DNA of 64,000 bases, from the NCBI GenBank assembly GCA_030052745.1, contig JANBVO010000045.1:1-64000 (forward strand). Direction: 5' to 3'. The position numbers and the translations under genes were made by a program. The stretch comes from Pleurostoma richardsiae. Lineage: Eukaryota; Ascomycota; Sordariomycetes; Calosphaeriales; Pleurostomataceae. The stretch's first letter is position 1. Every line of letters begins with the position of its first letter. Of the stretch, positions 47,286 to 58,512 are shown piece by piece. Under the pieces are notes generated by a model. That model searched no databases, was not told where the DNA came from, and saw only the letters and a program-made list of their open reading frames with translations.

Positions 47286-48440
47286 ATGTTCGGCCCTAGT
47301 TTCGCATTGTTCACGTTTCTTAACATTGCCCATGCGGCGTCTCTTCAGAAAATAACGACTGATTTTGGCGACAACCCTCGAAATGTTGGCTTCTACATTT
47401 TCGTGCCAGACAATCTAGCTCCTAAGCCACCGATCCTTGTTAATCCTCACTGGTGTCACGGAGATGCCACTGCCGCATACGCCGGGTCACAATACGCCTC
47501 ACTAGCCAGCCAATACGGCTTTATTGTCATCTACCCTGACTCGCCCAACACAGTGGATAAGTGCTGGGACGTCTCTTCTGCCGAAACCCTGAGCCATGAC
47601 GGCGGCGGGGATAGTCTTGGAATAGTCAGCATGGTGGAGTGGACACTTCGCCAGTACAATGGCGACGCATCTCGCGTCTTTGTGACGGGGGTATCGTCGG
47701 GTGCGATGATGACGACCGTACTTGTCGGGGCATATCCCGACGTATTTGCAGCCGGGTCAGCATTCTCTGGGGTTCCGTTTGGATGTTTCGCCCCTGCCAA
47801 CAACAGTGGTATTTACGGTTATTGGAACGATGATTGCGCGAAAGGTCGAGTGGTCCATACCCCGGAACGGTGGGCACAAGTCGTTCTAGCCGCGTATCCA
47901 GAGTACAGCAGCTGGCGGCCGAAGATGCAGATATTTCATGGCATGGCAGACGAGGTGCTGAACTATACCGACTTCCTTGAGGAAGTGAAGCAATGGAATG
48001 CCGTTTTCGGATTCAGTCAGGTGCCAATTCAAACAATTCTGAATACGCCTGTTGCCAACTGGACAAGGTTCACGTACGGAAGCATTGATTGGTTCGAGGC
48101 GTACAGCGCCGCAGGGGTTCCTCACAATATCCAAAATCAGGAGCTGACGGTAATGGGCTGGTTTGAGCTAACCTGCACCGGTGGAGGTTGCTTCCGATGG
48201 GGCCAAGGTGGTCCGACTGGTACGAAGACGACAACGATGACACCTTACAGGCCAACAAGCACTACGAGCTTTGCAAGTCCAGTAGCATCTACGAGTATCA
48301 CAGCAAGGACAACGTCAACTGCCCCACCTGGTACAGGTATACCTCGCTGGGGTCAATGGTATGTGCTTGCTGTGCGCCAAAAAAATCCATACAAGTGCTA
48401 ACTGAGAGGCAGCAGTGGACTAGGATACTCGGCCCCATAA
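47286..48440 (+). CDS. Secreted CE1/PHB-depolymerase-type esterase with truncated CBM1
   Basis: Exon 1 is 47286-48358; exon 2 begins at 48413 or 48416 and reaches TAA at 48440. A signal peptide (about residues 1-18) is followed by an esterase domain: HWCHG oxyanion region, VTGVSSGAMM (GxSxG nucleophile), HGMADEVL (Asp) and VPHN (His). A Thr/Ser linker follows, then WGQC-GLGYS, the start of a cellulose-binding module. The module is cut short because one G appears missing after TACTCGG; the rest, GPINCLSGTCTFLNTYYSQ, sits in another frame at 48430-48490, and its last Cys is lost as well. If the intron is retained the protein ends at 48401. The catalytic part looks intact, acting on acetylated xylan or similar polymers. 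Confidence 0.82.
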
Positions 48441-49326
48441 ATTGCTTATCAGGGACATGCACGTTCCTCAATACGTACTATTCACAGGTCGGAGTTACCG
48501 TCTTTCTACCAATACCTCCTGTGCAGGATGCTAATGGCTGTAGTGTGTTCCTAGCTAGGCAGGTATCATTTGTGATGTGTTACGCGACTGCGATGAGCGA
48601 CAGAGGCAAGCATGCAGGAAGTCAGACGCAGCTGAATAAGGTTGGTGCCCCGGTAATTGCCCCTCAGCGCGTACTTTTGAAGGTGCGGAATGACCAGCCA
48701 TTCCTCGGAGACTTGGAAGCAACAGAACGCTTAGCAGCATCTCTAAGTGTTCGTGAATAGCTTCGATGGCGAAGGGAGACCACTAAAACATACACGATCG
48801 CCCACCTTGGAGACGTTCCGGACGTCATTGGCTACAGAGACACAAGTGCCGATGCAGGTTGTAAAGCGTGTGAACAACTAGCCGGGCCAAGGATCCAGAA
48901 TAGGCAGTTGGCGATGCAGTCTCGGCGGGGACATTGTAAGCTTAAAGGTTGGAGCCGAGACTACCGGCGTGATACCAATCAACCAAAAAAGCGCCCGAGT
49001 CCCTTTACGCTCTTATCTCCATTCGCACACCGGCATCTGTTACATTGTACCATCCGATCTGCGCAACGGGCATGAGGGCTACCTCATCCTGGCAGGTACA
49101 AGTTCTGTAATATCCTATAAGCGCAGTTGTCACCGCCGAGCGGATCGAAAACAAACACTCCTGGCCGGAAACCGACGGAGAGCGTCCCAGGTTTCATTGT
49201 ATTTATATATTAGACCAGCTATCTGCTTGCTATGTGCCTAAAGGCGCAGGTTAAGCTAATTCAGCTGGTAAGAATAGGAACTCGCTCCAACGCACAATCT
49301 TGCTTTGTTCATTTCTGCCAAAAACC
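48441..49326. other. CBM1 remnant and intergenic region
   Basis: 48441-48490 encodes the out-of-frame end of the CBM1 of the preceding esterase. The rest has no recognisable gene. Confidence 0.5.
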
Positions 49327-50175
49327 ATGATGTTTTGTCGTATGGAAGTCATTTCACTCTGGCTTTTCGCCATCGTCAGGCTTGCTACCGTCGCTTCCGC
49401 GATCCCTATGCCGATGCCGACACCGGTATGACACCGCATTTCTACATGGTAGTGTCCTTGTTTTACTAATCTGTTAGCCGGGAATCCCTTCTGCATCGAG
49501 TGCAAAATCACTTCTCGCCGACCTTACGGTCAAGGCCTCAGGCGACGGATCTGGCTACTCCCGAGACGAGTTCAAGACATGGGATACCATTTCTGGAACC
49601 TGTAACACTAGGTTTGGATCTGACCGTGAAGGCGCACTGTGTGTTAGACGTTAACGAGACACTGCAGAGAGTATGTCTTGAAACGCGATGGCAACAATGT
49701 TGTGGTGAATTCGGCATGCACCGCAACTTCTGGAAGTTGGCTCAGCCCGTACGATGGTGCTGTATGGACGGCTGCTTCCGATGTCGACATCGACCACATG
49801 GTCCCCTTGAAAAACGCATGGATTGTTAGTGTCTCCTCTCCATGGACTCTAGTTACCATTTGCCTCCGCACCTCCGGTGCGCATTGAATAAGGAAATTAC
49901 TTACAGTTACTAACGATCGTTAGTCCGGTGCATCTTCCTGGACAGCGACCCAACGCGAGTCGTTTGCCAATGACGTGTCCAGACCGCAGTTGTGGGCTGT
50001 CACGGATAACGTGAACGAATCCAAGGGAGACAAGAGTCCAGATCTGTGGAAGCCGCCGTTGAGCTCCTTCTACTGCACGTATGCAGAAAGCTGGGTGCAG
50101 GTTAAAAGCTACTACTCCCTCACCGTGACCTCCGCGGAGAAGACGGCTCTTTCCTCAATGTTAAGCACATGCTAA
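49327..50175 (+). CDS. Secreted DUF1524/HNH-type nuclease-like protein
   Basis: Four exons, 49327-49425, 49478-49611, 49668-49824, 49924-50175, give 213 residues. A signal peptide ends near residue 25, followed by a Pro/Met-rich spacer. The mature part has GYSRDEFKTW, CNTREYVLKRDG (across intron 2), SGSWLSPYDG, DVDIDHMVPLKNAW and SKGDKSPDLW, the conserved order of fungal secreted DUF1524 proteins. The D-H pair in DIDHMVPL is the expected HNH-like metal/catalytic centre. Such proteins are presumed extracellular nucleases. The three small introns (52, 56, 99 bp) are fixed by frame. Neighbours also encode secreted proteins. Confidence 0.85.
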
Positions 50176-51042
50176 TAGCTGTCTCGAATTACTTGGGCTC
50201 TGGAAGTCGCAAAAGCAACCAGGAAACTCCTTTATCTTTCATGTTGACCATACTTTTGTTCCGAGAACTCGCAGAGAATGTCTATTTGTGGTTTGGTGGT
50301 TGTCGATTGGCGGATTCAGCAGCAATGCTTACACGAAATGTCGTACAATCGACTTATCATGAGGTCATCACGTATTGTATCCCCTCAAGCTGCTTCTTAT
50401 ATCCTGCCGTATTCGAACCGCACGTCTACGCAGCCGTCGAGGTTAAGTGAGTGGGTTCTGCGGAGCCTAGCACGGAACAACCGGGAACCTCTCTGGGAAA
50501 CGATTTGATCGGGTCTCGGAACAGTATATTGCAGCGCTTTGTTCGCTAGGCTGCCTGTTACTCTCCCCCTGGTAAGTAAGTACAGGTCTTATTCGGACAC
50601 AGCTCCCGGCAAGGCCTTGCTTCGGGCTTTGATCGGCCCGTCAATTCGGAACTTCAGCGAATGTGTTCCTCGGAGGATAGACTCCGCATATTCGGCGTTG
50701 CATTTCCGGGTTTGCTCGCCGTTGCAGCTGATAGAGTCGAAGTTACGTACGTTTTCCGGCTAAGGTCCAAATTCAGGTAACAGCTAGGGCCAACACCTGA
50801 ACTCGTAGAACTTATAACTCTAGCGTCACGAAAAGCCCACCACACTGCAATTTAGAAGCATGTCCGCCTAGATGAAACTCACGGATTCCCCGGCGCGTGG
50901 ACCAGATATGAACCAGGCGTCCGGATCATGCGGATCGTGTATCCACCGTCACAGCCGACACGTAGACATATATCTAGAAAGCTACTTTAAGCCGTCAATT
51001 CCCAACCCCTCTTATAGCTTTCGAACAACGTCAGAATACAGT
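50176..51042. other. Intergenic
   Basis: About 870 bases with short frames only; no motif recognised. Confidence 0.5.
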
Positions 51043-51979
51043 ATGGCTGCCCGATCCTTCCTCGCCTTTACTCTTCTGTTTCCTCTAGTACACGCGCAGA
51101 GTACAGCTGTTCCCTATGGCCAATGTAAGGCCTGTCCTGAATTTCGTATAAGTCGGCCCCTCTAACCATGACCCGGACAGGTGGCGGCATTGGATATAGC
51201 GGACCGACTTCTTGTGGTTCTCCCTACACATGTACCAGCTACAAGTGCGTTGCCGGCGTGCCGGTCCGTGATATTCTGGCCTAATCTGTTATTCTAGCCC
51301 TTACTACTATCAATGCTATCCAGGTGGCTTTCCAGGGACACCGACGACATCATTTACACCTTCCAGCACATTTATATTCGGGCAAGGTACCACGACTGCT
51401 GATCAACATGGGGTAACTACTTCTTCGGCCACGGTCACGAGAACATCGTTCTCTGGAGATGCGGGCACTGTACCCACAACCCTCCTGCCAGGATGGTACT
51501 GGATCCGAGCCGTCGAGTCTCCGTATTTCCATAGCTACTTACAGACACTGCCCACCGGGACTCCGGGATTCGCTGTCATGACATCATACACCAGCGCAGG
51601 CCAGTTCAACATCGTCGATGGACAGCTAATATATAACACAGGAGGCATCAGCCGTCTTTACATGAATGTTGAGGACCCGGCCGACAAGACGCAACGCGTG
51701 CTGAAAACGTGGTTTAATGAAACCCAGAATGCGTATGGTAGCTTTACCTTTAGCGGAGACACAGTTACTTGGACCGATCCAGATGTCGCCAGGCCGAATG
51801 CTGCGGCTTTCTACGTCTGTGGTGAAGACGACTTGTATATCAACACTGGAGCGTATCTGTACCAGACGCCCAGCGGATGCTGGGACGTGGATGTGAGGTC
51901 TCTGCCGTCAGTATCTATGGGCAGGTTGCTGATAAAGGTGCAGATACATTACTACGGCGGCTCCACCGCGAACTTGTGA
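51043..51979 (+). CDS. Secreted protein with N-terminal CBM1 and an unknown domain
   Basis: Exons 51043-51124, 51181-51244, 51298-51979 give 275 residues. A signal peptide (to about residue 19) is followed at once by a CBM1 cellulose-binding module, YGQCGGIGYSGPTSC..PYTC..YNPYYYQC, assembled across two introns of 56 and 53 bp. A Thr/Ser linker leads to a globular domain starting WYWIRAVESPYFHSYLQ with GQFNIVDGQL and FYVCGEDDLYINTGAY. This domain occurs in other fungal CBM1 proteins but I know no activity for it. A further in-frame 45-bp intron (51893-51937) may exist near the C-terminus; without it 15 extra residues sit before IHYYGG. Likely acts on plant cell wall. Confidence 0.82.
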
Positions 51980-52174
51980 GATCCCGTCTCCTCATATACA
52001 CCCTCGGAGTAGACAGAACATCGAGTTCACCGAGAGATATCATGTGTAGACAGTCATGATGGACGGCAGGTGTCGATTGAGCGCACCGAAGTCCTGAAAG
52101 CAAACTCAAAGGAGAGTCCTCTCAGCCTCACCCTCCAACGTCATTGTACCCAGCATTGCTTTGGTTTCAATAGT

Positions 52175-52722
52175 TCACATTGAGATTGTTTTGATCCCCC
52201 CGATGCTGAACGATCCTGGCCCGTCGTAGGCTTGCATCTCAACCCCATTGTATGAACCCCATACAATCTGTGAGTCGGGGATCCAGTACGTGCCGACGTC
52301 CTCCATGTGTCCAGTGAACTGGTAGTGAATATCTAAGTTGAAGCCCCCATCCGCCTTGAGCCATGCGAAGCCGATCTCCCGTCTCAGATTGCAGGCGGTG
52401 TAGGTGATCGTGCCGAGGGTCATGTTCAAACTGGGCGCCCACGCATAGCACGGGGTGAAGGACTCTCCTGCGGAGACCTGAACCAAGAGAGAAACCCTGG
52501 CCACCCAAGTCAGCTTCAGCATCCCAGTGCTCACATAGGATTCTGGGCGTGTGCGACTAACCAGAACTCAATGGACCCATTGATCGGGGTTGGATCGACC
52601 GCTGCAGAGAAGTCGGTCACATTGAAAGGGGTAATATCTCTGTGTTGAATCAACCCCGAAGACCTTGTCACTAGGCTGGAAGCAACGCGGGCTAACGAGG
52701 CGACTAGAAGAACAGGATGCAT
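52175..52722 (-). CDS. Small secreted protein, two exons
   Basis: Exon 1 starts at 52722 with a signal-peptide-like MHPVLLVASLARVASSLV and runs to about 52537. Exon 2 ends at TGA 52175 and holds CYAWAPSLNMTLGTITYTAC, two cysteines and an aromatic-rich beta-type sequence ending GGIKTISM. The donor GTGAGC at about 52537 is convincing; the acceptor is uncertain because the best-looking CAG gives the wrong frame, and the frame-keeping one makes a 38-bp intron. About 160 residues expected. It resembles effector-like small secreted proteins in size only; no named family. Confidence 0.5.
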
Positions 52723-53899
52723 GGTGTGGTGCTGGTGAATCGTAGCTCAGCGACCCCATCCGGAGGATATATTTCCTCCTTTGTGACCGCTTTTAGCCAT
52801 GTGTCGATAATATAGTCAAAAAATTCAGATAGGCAAGACATATAACCGAGCCTCGAACTTATAGGTATATCTTGAAGGTTGGGATGAAACAATACCGGAG
52901 CGTCGTGAAGTCATCAACAAATCCGGACCGCGACGCAATTGTTAGAGCGAGCACATCTTGCTGGTGCGAGAAGGCTGCGGTGTACCATGGCTGGTGAAAC
53001 TGAATCAGGCGTGTAACGGGGCAGAATGGCAAACAAAGAATTTGGTATGTGTCACGGAGCGACTAAGAAAGGGTATCTGTATATCCGGTACTTGATCCCT
53101 GATGGATGCCTACGTACAGACGTTAAAGCGATCTCGTAGTCATGGCAAGCTTCAGCCGTGCTAATCCAAGACCATCGCATGTTCTACATGGTTACCATAG
53201 AGGACTCGGCAGTTCCTCCTTTCAGTCTTCTTAAAACTGGGCACGTACAGCCAGGATGTACAGTAGCCGTGTGTTGGTAGACGTAATAGCGGACCATTTC
53301 CTCGAGGGTTCCGTCGTGGAAGCCGACTGGCCTTGGAGGGCGCATATCAAACATGCCGAACGGCCATGTGGACATCCCCGGAGAGAATTGACACTCAGAG
53401 TTGATGACTTGCGACAACGAAATCTTGTCCTGCGCTCGTCCAATCCGGTGGGTAGCCAGCACTCTCACACGCAGGCCTTAAAGCAGAGGACGAACAAATA
53501 TTGGCGGGAGCAGGAGAACACAAGACAATGATGCGGTCCTCCTCAGTTTAGGCCAAGGACCCCACAGCTGCCAGATCCCTTTCCCCGGACCAAAGTCACC
53601 AGCGCGCAACATCGGGCTCACACAATCATGCCACGGTCCGCTGTGATGCTTTAACGACGTAGGTGTGTATCTCGCCGGAGTAGAGCCACAACCGCAGTCC
53701 TCTTTGAGGTTTGATCCCGTGCGTGATTGTTGCCGGAATCAAACGTTAGCCGGCGATCTTGCCCGCTGTGAGTATCGACATTTCGTCACTACTCGTGGTA
53801 CCGTTGTCGTAGAAGGCAAATATAACAACATCCGAGGCGGCAACAGTGCCGGACATGATTCATTCCACCCCCTCTGCCCACTCCAGCCGTCTCCGCGGA
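52723..53899. other. Intergenic with one unassigned minus-strand ORF
   Basis: 53184-53468 (minus) encodes a 94-codon frame containing STWPFGMFDMRPPRPVGFHD, which looks protein-like and continues weakly upstream with stops. It could be a relic; I do not recognise it. Nothing else seen. Confidence 0.35.
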
Positions 53900-55529
53900 T
53901 TAGACACTGATGGTCTTGAAGACACTAAACTCGGTCCCGGTCGCCACCAAAGTTCCGGGAATCTGCGGGTGCCAATGGGCTTCTTTGACCATATCGTGGT
54001 AATGCACAAACAAGAGTTGGGGCGGTACGTCCTGAACACCAGCCGTATCCTTGCTCTCCTCGTCATCCAGCTCCACCGCCAGGTCCCACAAGGTCACCGT
54101 GTTGTCGCCCGCAGAGACCGCTACAATGCTGTCGTCGGTCGGGTGCCACTCGACACTGGTGATTTGCTCTTTGTGGTACGAGAAGCTGGCAATCGGGCTT
54201 GGTTTGGCAGACGCTGTGTTGCCGCCGCTTGCGCTGGGCTTCCACTGCCGCAGATCCCATACGCCCCACACGCCGTCGTCGTCACCGGACGCAAGGAGAT
54301 GCGTCGTCTGCCTGCTCCAGTCCATTACGTTGACGTCGGTGTTGCTGATCTGCATGGTTATGGCTGGCTTGCGGCTCTTGCTTCGGACGTCCCAGATACG
54401 GATGGTGCCGTCGCTGGAGGCGGAGGCAAATACGGACGCCTCTGAGGGACTCCACTGGATCTCCTCGACGCTACCCGTGTGGCCCTGGAACGGGCGCGTG
54501 TCGGTCACCCAGCCCCCGCCGTCGGTGCGTGTCGTGACGTAGATGAGCCCATCATTGTCGCCGGTTAGCAGTTTACCAGCCGGTGCAAGTGGCGACCAGT
54601 CAACGGCATAACCTTCCGCCTTGTGGGCGCGAATGGTAGAGATCGGTTTGTTCTGCTGGTTCGTGATGACCGAGCCTGGCGTGTCGAAGGCGGCCAGATG
54701 CGGGGTGACGTCGTGTATGAAGACGTTGCCAGACTCGGTCATGGTGGCGGTGAGGGTCGTTGGGGGCCTGGAGGGGTCCTGCGATGGTGTCTGGTGGGCC
54801 CGGATGCGGTTGGTCGTGGAGGTCAGCGGTATAGACTTGCACTCGAGGATAGGGTCGGCGTCTTCGTTGTTGTCGTCGTCCTCATCGTCGTCGCTCGACT
54901 CGTCAGCGTCGGCACGCTCCATCCGGCTGAGGCCGCTGAGCTTCATCACCATGATGGCATTCTCGCTTGCCCGCGACCCCTCAGCTTGCGTGCCAGCCAC
55001 AGTGTACATGGTGGCCGGATACACCTTACGATTGTCGCCCAGGCTGTCGCGCACAACGTCAAAGGACAGACACGGCCACGGCGTGCTCAGGTTGTGTAGC
55101 ATGTCGTACGTGCTGGGGTCGGGGGAGAGGATCTGGCCTGGCTCGAGCTTCGTGCGGCCTACTATGAACGTCCCTGGACCGCTGCCACCGTCCACGTCCA
55201 TTGCGCCTGTGCCCAACGACAGCAGTCAGCCATCCTCGTTCTTCGCTTGCTCCTTGTCTGTCGCTGCCGGGAGAGATGGAGCAAAGAGGGCTGAGAACTG
55301 CCCAAGTACCTAGCTTACCTGCTCTTTCTTCCGCCTCGCGCTCTGCATCTGGTCTCCCGTCAATGCCAGCCTCGAGGATCTCGTCTTCGCTCTCGAACTC
55401 GTCCTCGAACTCGTCCTCGAACTCGCCCATCTCGTCGTCAACCCTCGAATCGATGTCCATGGCCTCCGGACGATCGCCGCCTTTGGCGGGGCGCGTGCCA
55501 TTCTGGGAGTCGGCTGTCCTCTTGGACAT
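53900..55529 (-). CDS. rrb1: Rrb1/GRWD1-like WD40 ribosome-assembly chaperone
   Basis: Exons 55529-55319 and 55206-53900 (112-bp intron), 505 residues. An acidic N-terminus with an EFEDEFEDEFE repeat precedes a histone-binding/CAF1C-type segment (PSTYDMLHNLSTPWPCLSFD), then a WD40 propeller with IRIWDVR, WGVWDLRQW and VTLWDL blade ends. In yeast Rrb1 is a nuclear/nucleolar protein dedicated to ribosomal protein L3 and is essential for 60S assembly; the domain order and acidic insert here match that family. The splice restores E-R-A-G-A-M-D-V. It shares a 530-bp upstream region with the fucosyltransferase-like gene. A conserved single-copy gene, marking return to core genome. Confidence 0.92.
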
Positions 55530-56058
55530 GGCGGCGGCTGCTCTGCGTCCTGCTTACGATCGGTCTTCTTTCTGTATTCCTGGGCTGCGATGCCCGAAAT
55601 TATCTGGCCGTGCTGTAGAATTTTTTTATCTTGTGTGATAAGGATAAGAGATAGGCGCCGCTGGTGTGGCTTGTGAGCTGTGGCTCAGACTCTCAATCGT
55701 GGCTTTGTCTCCGTCCGACGCAACTGCGTGACCTCCGTACTGTATTAATAACTAGCGTACTGAATAGGTAGGGTCTCCGTACGGAATAAAGCGTCCCGTA
55801 CGATACGAAGTAATTAAGGTACCCGCAAACTTGCGGGCCGCAGATTTCATCCGCCATCCACCCGCCACCGCGCTCGCCGGGATCCATTTGCGCGGCCCAA
55901 GAGTTATTACGGATGCTCCGTATTTCCACATGACCACCCCTTATGACAATCTTTTCTCGTCTCTCTTTCCATGCATCAACCGGATTCTCCTTCGGCCGCG
56001 CAAAGTTGCGAGGAGCGTAACGCAACAGCACGGCGCGCGTGCGACGAGGCCACACAGG
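55530..56058. promoter_or_regulatory. Divergent promoter of rrb1 and fucosyltransferase-like gene
   Basis: About 530 bases. The downstream frame is open from 55831, but that codon is TTG; in-frame ATGs are at 55930 and 56059. Confidence 0.4.
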
Positions 56059-57426
56059 ATGCGCCGCTTCACGATAAGAAACTTACCGGCTCTCTCCTCC
56101 CGCCACACCAGGCCGGCTAGCATAATCATCATCTTCATTACTTTAACGGCACTGTGGAGTTCCGGGCTGCCTCGTGCGTGTATCTTCGGCCAGTGCCGCA
56201 GTCGGCCATACAACTACCATACACAAGACGGCCGGGAGATTGACCTCTCAGACCCCGAGGCGCCCTTCGTCGCGTGGCCGTTGGCTCGAGTGTGTAGTGA
56301 GACGACGTGGACCCCCGGCCTCGTCTTCATGTGCGACAACAACTCCGGGGGGATTGGCAACATCCGAAGCTACACGCTCACTTGCCTGCGCTATGCTATC
56401 GCTGCCGGGGCGACCGGGCTTGTAATGCCCACAATCCGGACCAGATCCGACAACAATCTTGCTGATCTATTCAGCGGACATCGGCCGTTTGACTACTTTT
56501 TCGACAAGGAGCACTTTCAACGTGGTCTCCACCTCGCTTGCCCCCAGATCAAGATATATGATGCCGCTGCAGACATCCTAGGTTTCGGTGAACCCTTCAA
56601 ACCGCAGCAGATCACGCCAAACAAATATGGGTTGAGAGGAGGCTGCGATCGGCGCGAGTTAAACAAGCACACTGACCTCTTCGGACCTCGCTTCCGAAAG
56701 TGGCTCAACGAGACCGCCGAGCAACTGAAGCTGCCGCCGGTCGGTACTGATTATCCGAGAGTCATCCGCATGAACTGGGGCGTCCAGTGGGATTTCCCAG
56801 TGTACAAGGATGGGCCTGAGTTTGTGGCGACCTTTGGCGGTCTTCTGAAGTTCCAGAAAGACATCTTAGAGCTTGGGAAGCGCACGGTGTCTGCCATGGA
56901 ACTGCTCGCAACCTCGGGCGCTGGGGGGTCCAAGCAGTTCGCCGGCTTTCACCTCCGGACTGAGAACGATGCCTTGAGTCGATGGCCTGATTTCGACATC
57001 CAGAGCAGTGCGTACATCCAACGTGCGGCTGGCCTGGGAGTACGGGCCGCTTACCTTGCCACTGGCAACGCGACTGAGGCGGATAGGTTCAAGACCACAG
57101 CCATGTCCCAGGAACGAATCCAAGTCGTGACCAAGCATGACTTGTTGGCGGGTACGCGCGATGGCCTTAAGCAATTAGACTCCCTCAGCTGGGACCAACA
57201 AGCCCTGGTTGACTTCATTGTCCTACTAAAGTCCACATACTTTATGGGTGTCAACCCCAGCTCCTTCAGTATTAATGTCGCCGGGAAGAGACACCTACAA
57301 AGAGAGGGTCTCTACACCAGACCCTGGAAGGCTGGCGGCGATGGCGACGGAAGAAGCTGGCTGATGGGCAATTACGACTCATACTGGGACGACTGGCTGT
57401 TTATGTACGACTCGTTGTGGCCTTGA
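56059..57426 (+). CDS. Type II membrane O-fucosyltransferase-like protein
   Basis: Intronless, 455 residues from the ATG at 56059 (498 from 55930). A basic N-terminus and a membrane anchor (SIIIIFITLTALW) are followed by a lumenal domain with CDNNSGGIGNIRSYTLTCLRYAIAAGA, the donor-site start typical of GDP-fucose O-fucosyltransferase-like folds. GFHLRTENDA fits the HxR region, and VNPSSFSINVAGKRH resembles the C-terminal sugar-nucleotide motif. Fungal members are widespread with no settled substrate. Residence in the Golgi or ER is inferred from topology. Divergent from rrb1. Confidence 0.75.
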   Translation: MRRFTIRNLPALSSRHTRPASIIIIFITLTALWSSGLPRACIFGQCRSRPYNYHTQDGREIDLSDPEAPFVAWPLARVCSETTWTPGLVFMCDNNSGGIGNIRSYTLTCLRYAIAAGATGLVMPTIRTRSDNNLADLFSGHRPFDYFFDKEHFQRGLHLACPQIKIYDAAADILGFGEPFKPQQITPNKYGLRGGCDRRELNKHTDLFGPRFRKWLNETAEQLKLPPVGTDYPRVIRMNWGVQWDFPVYKDGPEFVATFGGLLKFQKDILELGKRTVSAMELLATSGAGGSKQFAGFHLRTENDALSRWPDFDIQSSAYIQRAAGLGVRAAYLATGNATEADRFKTTAMSQERIQVVTKHDLLAGTRDGLKQLDSLSWDQQALVDFIVLLKSTYFMGVNPSSFSINVAGKRHLQREGLYTRPWKAGGDGDGRSWLMGNYDSYWDDWLFMYDSLWP

Positions 57427-58512
57427 GCCTCGATCAGGATGTCATCTTGCCGGACCAATATAAGTTATCTTGGATCAACACTTATCCAACTGGCTCACCA
57501 ACGATCTGCAACAAGCCCGGCAGGATTCTACCCGTGCAATTGTTGTGTTTCGGATTTAAGGAGAGCGCTTCTCTTTCCCTTGGGATGAAGACCTCACGTG
57601 CTGTTCATGTCCCCACTTGCCTAGCCTCGATCGATGCAATGTGGTCGAGGGCAGGGCATTTAGCGATGGTCGAAGCAACGCCAGTGTCACAGGCAGCCAG
57701 GAGATGTCTTCGTACGCCAGCAACTGTCGGGTTGTTTCCCCAACTTGCAGCCTGTGATTGGCAGGCCCAAGATCGCCAATCTCGATCTCCATCTGATACC
57801 AGAGTGAAGTTGCCCACAACCATTTCTGGAAGCTGCTTGCATTTTTCCTCGCTCGGCCTCCCTTGGCGCTTGGATTTGGCCTTCTGGGCACGCACCGCGA
57901 ACATTCTATGCATCGCCGCATTGATTCCGAACCCAGCTCCCGGATTCATTTGTCTTTGTCTGAGAGTCCAAGGATCTTGCCTGCCTTCTAGTACCTAGCC
58001 ATCGTTATCCAACGGTTGGTGGCGGCCGTGGCTCGCCGAGACTCTTGGCTGCACACTTGGCGCGGCCCGTCTCCGCTCAGATTTCTCCCAAGCAGGAAGC
58101 TCGATAGATTGCAAGCTTGGCGTTTAGGTTCTGGGGCTCGATAACGATTGCGAGAATGTATGCATTTTTTTGTTAATCGCTTGGCACCTGCGTTCTTCGG
58201 ATCTCGGCGTCGCGGCGATGATGGCTAATCTCGAGTCGCGCTTGAATCCGGCCAGTCTCGAGCTTATCGGCCGGGTCTATCGCCAAACCCCAGCATTGCC
58301 AAGATATCAATCAGAAAGTGTCTAGAAGAGCCCATGTTGTGGAGGCGACGGAGAGATCAGCGTGTCGCAGAATGGGTTACATTGCTGTTGTCTTATTTAT
58401 ATGCATCCATGCTCCCCGTCGCCATCCTGCTCATCGACCACGCATCTAGTCCCTGCCCCTCATCGTCTCTGTTGTGAGTGCTTTGGGATCATTTTCCCCG
58501 CCGAACTTGGAC
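57427..58512. other. Intergenic, 1.1 kb
   Basis: Several open frames on both strands (for example 57605-57949 minus) lack recognisable domains. The region includes the promoter of the OPT gene. Confidence 0.45.

Noticed and set aside
48188-48760. 190-codon plus-strand ORF
   Set aside because: Only the short CBM1 tail inside it is meaningful; the rest is an alternative frame of the esterase linker and intergenic DNA.
55831-56058. N-terminal extension of the fucosyltransferase-like protein
   Set aside because: The frame opens on TTG, and the membrane anchor is best placed from the ATG at 56059; 55930 remains possible but less likely.
57417-57998. 193-codon plus-strand ORF downstream of the fucosyltransferase-like gene
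   Set aside because: No domain, overlaps the preceding stop region, and competing open frames on the other strand are equally long.
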